The notes beneath the pieces were generated by a model that did not search any database, was not told the origin of the DNA, and was given only the letters and a program-made list of their open reading frames with translations. From NCBI RefSeq assembly GCF_048771995.1, contig NC_133063.1:63065810-63129809 (forward strand): a DNA stretch of 64,000 nt, in the 5' to 3' direction. Numbering within the stretch: the first letter of the stretch is position 1; each line of letters begins with the position of its first letter. The position numbers were made by a program, and so were the translations under genes. Source of the stretch: Taeniopygia guttata. Lineage: Eukaryota > Chordata > Aves > Passeriformes > Estrildidae. Shown in pieces: positions 60,701 to 64,000 of the stretch.

Positions 60701-61903
60701 ATAGGGGCTGGGCAGACAGGGGTGCAAACCTGTCTCGCCCAATGGAGATAAACCAGAGAGGGATGAAACCAATTAAAACAATTTTTGATAACATAACAGC
60801 ATTAGGCACCAAGTCAAGGGACACATAGAAAAACTGAACTGGGGTGATTGATACAGAACTTTCTTGAAGAAACTTGGGGTGGTTACAGGATTCACAACCA
60901 AAAGAATATGAACAAACTCTGATTGATGGAACAAAAAAAGGAGAAAACAGGGAGAAGTGAGAAGATTGACAGATAACTGGGGAGCCATGTGGCAGGAACT
61001 TTTGAGGTAAACAACTTGGATCAAACCAACCGTGAGGGGACAAACGAGGGAGCATAAATGATAACTAACATTGATAAAACCAACTGACTAAATCAAACCA
61101 CATTGCAACAAGTAGGGGTCCCTGCACTGCCACCAGCACCACTTTGGGGGAACTGGCAGTTACTCAAAAGCAGCCCCATGGACCACATACCCGGAATGCC
61201 GGGCCAGATTGAGAATATACTGACCCAGCTTCAAAAAGGTGTTGATTATGAGAAGGATGTGCCAGCTTTTGACATCCCTGTGGATCACTTGGCTTGAGTG
61301 AAGGACATCCAGTCCTTACAGGCACTGAGAGAGAAAACACAAACAGGAGGGTGTCACATTACTCTTCTGGAGCAAACACTATTTTGCATTTGTCCTATTG
61401 TCCTTTTCAGTTGAGGACTGTCAGAAATGAGTCTCTTATTTTTTTGCTGGTAGTTTCAAATCCTGCCACCAGCAGGATTTCTTTACAGGCAAGGAATGGA
61501 GTGCAGGCAGGCTCCAGGCAAACGTTTAGAGAAGCAAGGTGGGGAACAGCAAATACAAATGCAAGAAACAGAACGAGGATACAACAGCAGGAGGTGAGAG
61601 TATAAGAACAGAGCTCAGTGAGTGCAGGCACCCTGACAGGCAATTCACTTGAAATGCTCTTGCTTCCCCATAGCATTCCAGCAACACAGAAACAAAGTCT
61701 GGCACAGGGAATCACTCCTGTTCTGAAGCCCTGTTTCCCAGACAATCCTGCCCAAGTCCTTGGAAGCACAGATGGGATCCCTAAGGTCCGGACTGGCAGC
61801 TGCAATCTCATCTTCAGATCTGTGAGTCTCATTAATCACAGCTCTCCAAATGCCTCTGTCCATGTACTCCATCACCAGCCAGAACTCCTTGCCCACAAGG
61901 TGG
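57729..61903 (-). pseudogene. PAK3-like: PAK3-like serine/threonine kinase, decayed partial copy
   Basis: Four kinase-domain exons are visible on the minus strand. 61903 to about 61794: hinge region with GKEFWLVMEYMDRG and SEDEIAAAS. 61324 to about 61160: VLHSSQVIHRDVKS, the catalytic loop. 60142-59979: DSGLFAQLNPEQS, SSVAGTCGWMPPEVV, GQPYGPKVD and PYWNETPVS. 57866-57729: [38 protein letters not shown] and SANELLQ. The last two have clean acceptor and donor sites. Features that argue against a working kinase are an in-frame TAA before the catalytic loop, WH in place of the DN after HRDVKS, DSG in place of DFG, loss of the segment after GPKVD that normally holds the WSxG helix, and no glycine-loop exon or C-terminal exon. 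An LTR-like block lies between the second and third exons. PAK3-like copies are known to be amplified in songbirds, and this looks like one dead member. Confidence 0.85.
60380..61090 (-). mobile_element. LTR-like block within the PAK3-like pseudogene
   Basis: The stretch has 'aaagagtctttattttcccc' (reverse of a poly-A signal) near 60603-60620. A GC-rich part lies on its left and a long AC-rich, promoter-like part on its right, as expected for a minus-strand LTR. The limits are uncertain and no target duplication was identified. Intron sequence of the kinase family remains an alternative. Confidence 0.4.
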
Positions 61904-62044
61904 CTGAAAAGAGGCAATAAGGGCATGGAGATGAATGTGCAATACAACCTTGCTGTTTGGAAAAGACAGTGGCAGATTCTTGTTTCCAGGTCCCTTTTTA
62001 ACAAGGACAGAAAGGGGGAATTACTTTATTTTGGCCCCTACTAG

Positions 62045-62562
62045 TTTGTATCCATGTTCACGACTTTGCTCAAAGGCATAGACTAAGCATTCCTGTAAAT
62101 AGTTTTACACATTTAAATCATTCCCACAAAATTATTTGCATTAGAATAGAGGTCTCTTTCAAAGCCATTTTGGGAACATCATTTTGGGAACATCCCATGC
62201 CTCAGATTATCCTTTGATGGTCAAGAGCCCCCTAAAACCAGTTTCTTCCCCTTAAATACATTGCAGCTATCTTCTCAGCAGGCCCACTCTAATTCTCAAG
62301 ACTAAGATACCCACTTGCACACATCAATCACTGGTATGAGGAGATACAGGACCCAGAACTGTCTGTTAAAGCTTAAGGAATTCACAATTTCTTACAGTCA
62401 AACATTTTCCCAACATTTTACACTGCACTCTCTTTCCGGCAGACATCCCCACCGTGTTCCATACCCCTTGCAGAGCCCTGCACCTACTATCCATGGGCAG
62501 CAGGGAAGGGGGCAGTCACACAGGAGACACTGTGCCCGCTGCGCTGGGCAGCAGCCAAACCC
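62045..62562. other. Non-coding DNA, nothing assigned
   Basis: No upstream PAK3-like exon (glycine loop or VAIK lysine) could be recognised here. Confidence 0.5.
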
Positions 62563-63690
62563 CCTCGAGTCACAGCTGCAGGCCTGTATCTGCACAGGAT
62601 GCTCTGGCTGCCCCACTCCTCATGGATTTTGGCTGGAAATGCAATTGCACTTTTTGCCTCAGGTAGCAGTACCACAGCTGTACAAACAACAGCCAGTGGC
62701 CGTATTCCAAAGGCACTGCAGTGTGGAGGAAGTGATGCCTTAAAGACTGAGAAATGAAACAACACTTTCCAGACAATTTAAGTATAGGAGGTAAGATCAA
62801 ATCTGGTCTTTAACTGGAAGCCTCCAAGGACAGATATGGAAAAATGCCCACACCACATAGGGCCAGCCAATGTGGTTTTATAAGTCTGGGAAATTAGCAT
62901 ACTTGACAAGAATTCCCAATTAGAAGCCAAGTAAAGGGGCAATTTCCCCGCTTTGGTTCCACCTGTTCTGGGGCCCCTCTTTCTTTGTGACTAGCTGTAC
63001 TAGCTGTACTGGCTACAGTTAGTTTATGGGAAAGTGTAGTGAAGTGTAGTTCTCAATGTCTTGAGAACCTGTTTGAACTTCGGTTCCCCAAGGAGGCAAG
63101 ATAGGATAGGAGCCAATGGAAGGTGTTTTGCCTTTCTGCCTATCAGGGGAGGAAAAGTACTGAAGTTACCTAGGAATTAGATAACTATACAACAATAGTC
63201 TACAGAGCCATGAATATCTATGAAGAAAATATAAAAGCAAAAATAATTTTGGCATCAGAAGGAGACCCTTCCCCAATTCCTAACCATACCAAAACCAACA
63301 CAAATGGGACTTTCCATCTTGTAAAAACAATGGATAATTCCGAAAGTTAATGTAGAGCTTATTCACAGGGTAACAAGGAAGGGAACATTCCAATGGAGTT
63401 GAGGTTTGAAAGAGTTTTTATTCTGAGTCCCCCTCAGGGCTTGAACTGGAGAGAGCCATCCTGAAATGGTCATCACCACCTCCTGAACTCCCTCCGTTGC
63501 TTCACTGCAATGATCAGAGATCCCCATCTGGAGCGAGGCTCGACTGGCTTCAAATACGGATACAGACCAAAGGGAAAGCAACAACAACAGAACCATTGCT
63601 TTGCAAACTCAGTGCCTCACAGGATCAAGAGAGATTCCTGGTTTCCAGAAATACACGGAAATAGGACTGACAGGATCTTCTGCACTTCTG
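62563..63690 (+). repeat. Direct repeat flanking the PAK3-like pseudogene, right copy
   Basis: Collinear with 55857-56545, but with about 550 bp of extra sequence at roughly 62770-63310 that the left copy lacks. Offset between the copies is about 6.7-7.1 kb. It lies on the 5' side of the kinase pseudogene. If the left copy is the 3' flank of the kinase unit, this one is the 3' flank of a further unit beyond the right edge. Confidence 0.7.
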
Positions 63691-64000
63691 TCTTCATGTC
63701 CAGACCTTGCTGTCGCAGGCCAGTATTATGGGCCCATAATCCGACTAATCTGTTCATCAAGGTATCTTCAGCATGACTTGAGTTTCCCAAATCTTCTACA
63801 AAGCAGAAGGGAACCAGACAGTTACCTGTGCTAATGTAATGAAGGATTTCATGAAAGCAGGTGAATGAGAGCATTGCATTATAAAACTTCACATTCAAAA
63901 ATACATGAGTGCACTTAGAATAAAACATATGAAACTAGGGAAACATAAGGACAGGATAAAAATAAACTACTAGACAGGAAGTGATGTATGAAAAAAAAGA
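63691..64000. other. Right edge, nothing assigned
   Basis: AT-rich sequence, with no gene or repeat recognised. Confidence 0.5.

Noticed and set aside
1-64000. CRISPR arrays, bacterial operons, rRNA or tRNA genes
   Set aside because: No such signals were seen. The CR1 and LTR content and the spliced genes mark the window as bird nuclear DNA.

Overview
The window looks like songbird (passerine) nuclear DNA. CR1 LINE tails occur throughout on both strands. Solo LTRs have the look of passerine ERVL- and ERVK-type families. Three gene families are recognisable: TALPID3 (KIAA0586), HSF5-like heat-shock factors and PAK3-like kinases. The last two are known to be multicopy in songbirds. The density of duplicated segments and old retroviral LTRs suggests a repeat-rich, possibly sex-linked or segmentally duplicated region. 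That placement is inference; nothing in the sequence fixes the chromosome.

Layout. 1-16.4 kb: mostly AT-rich non-coding DNA with CR1 pieces, a 1.39 kb solo LTR nested in a CR1 (5991-7376), another LTR-like block (7713-8096) and an ERVL-type solo LTR (13365-13942). 16.4-25.9 kb (+): ten exons of a TALPID3-like gene. All are open, have GT/AG borders and follow one another in consistent phase, but the 5' part of the gene is absent. 25.9-31 kb: intron-like DNA with CR1 and LTR pieces. 31.1-36.7 kb (+): a tandem array of ten copies of one small Pro/Ala-rich exon, all of splice class 1-1, seven with intact borders, followed by a 444 bp repeat-coding exon (37139-37582) of the same class. The TALPID3 chain ends in the phase that this array accepts, so the two may form one chimeric gene.

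38.0-39.7 kb: LTRs and a pro-pol fragment of an ERVK-type fossil (-). 40.3-41.7 kb and 52.1-53.9 kb: two arms of an inverted repeat, with a core of more than 99% identity inside flanks of about 90%. Between the arms, on the minus strand, lies an intact-looking four-exon HSF5-like gene (47178 to 45190, 468 codons) with a GC-rich first exon. It is followed by duplicated exon-like blocks set in AT-rich low-complexity DNA.

55.9-63.7 kb: a decayed PAK3-like kinase (-), flanked by two direct copies of the same segment, as if it were one unit of a tandem array running off the right edge.

The most unusual features are the phase-compatible exon array fused in frame to a TALPID3 fragment, and the HSF5-like gene enclosed by inverted arms that appear to have exchanged sequence. 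All gene models are read by eye and have no transcript support.
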